Assembly: GCA_024709105.1 (NCBI GenBank)
Contig: JANJXJ010000099.1
Coordinates: 1 to 43,740 of the forward strand
Direction: 5' to 3'
DNA length: 43,740 nt
DNA from: Lentimicrobium sp.
Lineage (GTDB): Bacteria > Bacteroidota > Bacteroidia > Bacteroidales > Lentimicrobiaceae
Made by a program: the position numbers and the translations under genes. The notes below the pieces were generated by a model that saw only the letters and a program-made list of their open reading frames with translations, had not been told where the DNA came from and searched no databases. This document shows, piece after piece, positions 43,493 through 43,740 of this stretch (within the stretch, counting starts at the first letter, position 1; each line of letters starts with the position of its first letter).

Positions 43493-43740
43493 ATGTCAGA
43501 GAAACTGCTTGATGCGATTAAAGGGGTTTATCATCCCAAAATATTCACTACCTTAAGGGATTACAACTTAAAAACTTTTACTTCTGACCTCATAGCCGGA
43601 GTTATTGTTGGGGTGGTTGCGCTGCCACTGGCCATTGCTTTTGGAATTGCTTCGGGGGTAAGCCCCGAACGCGGATTGATCACCGCTATTATTGCCGGAT
43701 TTTTAATTTCAGCTTTTGGCGGAAGCCGGGTTCAGATAGG
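43493..43740 (+). CDS. SulP family anion transporter (3' truncated by window edge)
   Basis: The frame from ATG 43493 stays open to the end of the window, giving 82 residues. The protein begins [20 protein letters not shown] and continues with [20 protein letters not shown] then [19 protein letters not shown], which is the hallmark first helices of SulP (sulfate/bicarbonate/dicarboxylate) transporters. Most of the membrane domain and any C-terminal STAS domain lie beyond the window. Substrate cannot be judged; bicarbonate and sulfate are the common ones. Confidence 0.9.
   Translation, partial: MSEKLLDAIKGVYHPKIFTTLRDYNLKTFTSDLIAGVIVGVVALPLAIAFGIASGVSPERGLITAIIAGFLISAFGGSRVQI

Noticed and set aside
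1-43740. CRISPR arrays, tRNA genes, insertion sequences, integrases or phage genes
   Set aside because: Looked for regular direct repeats, cloverleaf-like sequence and transposase or integrase motifs; none was seen, and the gene content is chromosomal throughout.

Overview
The window looks like chromosomal DNA of a Bacteroidota bacterium, most likely Bacteroidales or a neighbouring marine/anaerobic order. The support is: many promoters of the Bacteroidota housekeeping type (TTG, about 19-23 bases, then TAnnTTTG); two secreted proteins with C-terminal type IX secretion (T9SS) sorting domains; a DUF4270 lipoprotein; a lamin-tail protein; and the gene order fabH-plsX-rpmF-DUF177. I see no rRNA, tRNA, CRISPR array, insertion sequence or prophage. 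Both ends cut a gene: an AsmA-like protein at the left and a SulP transporter at the right.

Layout. 1-3000: end of an AsmA-like gene and hflX. 3006-5759: a minus-strand operon for lipid synthesis initiation (DUF177/YceD, L32, PlsX, FabH). 5906-9139: a 1077-residue iron-sulfur flavoprotein fusing modules that are separate subunits in related amine/amino-acid dehydrogenases. 9577-13885: a truncated starch-synthase-like protein, a DUF4270 lipoprotein and GlmS, all on the plus strand. 13890-17166: a divergent pair, an S41 protease and an outer-membrane barrel. 17274-18880: a minus-strand operon of a four-helix membrane protein, an Xre regulator and a medium-chain reductase, with a palindrome over its promoter. 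19205-22361: a ferritin-like DUF2202 lipoprotein facing a secreted peptidylarginine deiminase. 22601-24860: a small membrane protein, a TraB/GumN protein, an ECF sigma factor and its probable membrane anti-sigma factor. 24925-30203: thymidine kinase, a Pro-rich conserved protein, an M28 peptidase, RsmI, a small TonB-C-like protein, a Nudix hydrolase and a small K+ channel. 30900-38150: a lamin-tail surface protein, class I fumarase, a class C beta-lactamase-like hydrolase and a LamG-like T9SS protein. 38164-43288: two large PAS histidine kinases. 43493 to the end: SulP.

Most of this is ordinary housekeeping sequence. The points that most deserve a second look are: (1) the PPAD-type deiminase, which keeps the whole catalytic set and the arginine pair linked to C-terminal arginine recognition; (2) the all-in-one Fe-S/FAD dehydrogenase; (3) the half-length starch synthase homologue that has lost the KxGGL motif; (4) the small TonB-C-like gene with a near sigma-54 promoter and a structured RNA downstream; (5) the Xre operon with a palindromic operator candidate; (6) the sigma-factor operon. 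Several start codons are moved from the longest reading frame because that start lies inside or upstream of a recognisable promoter.
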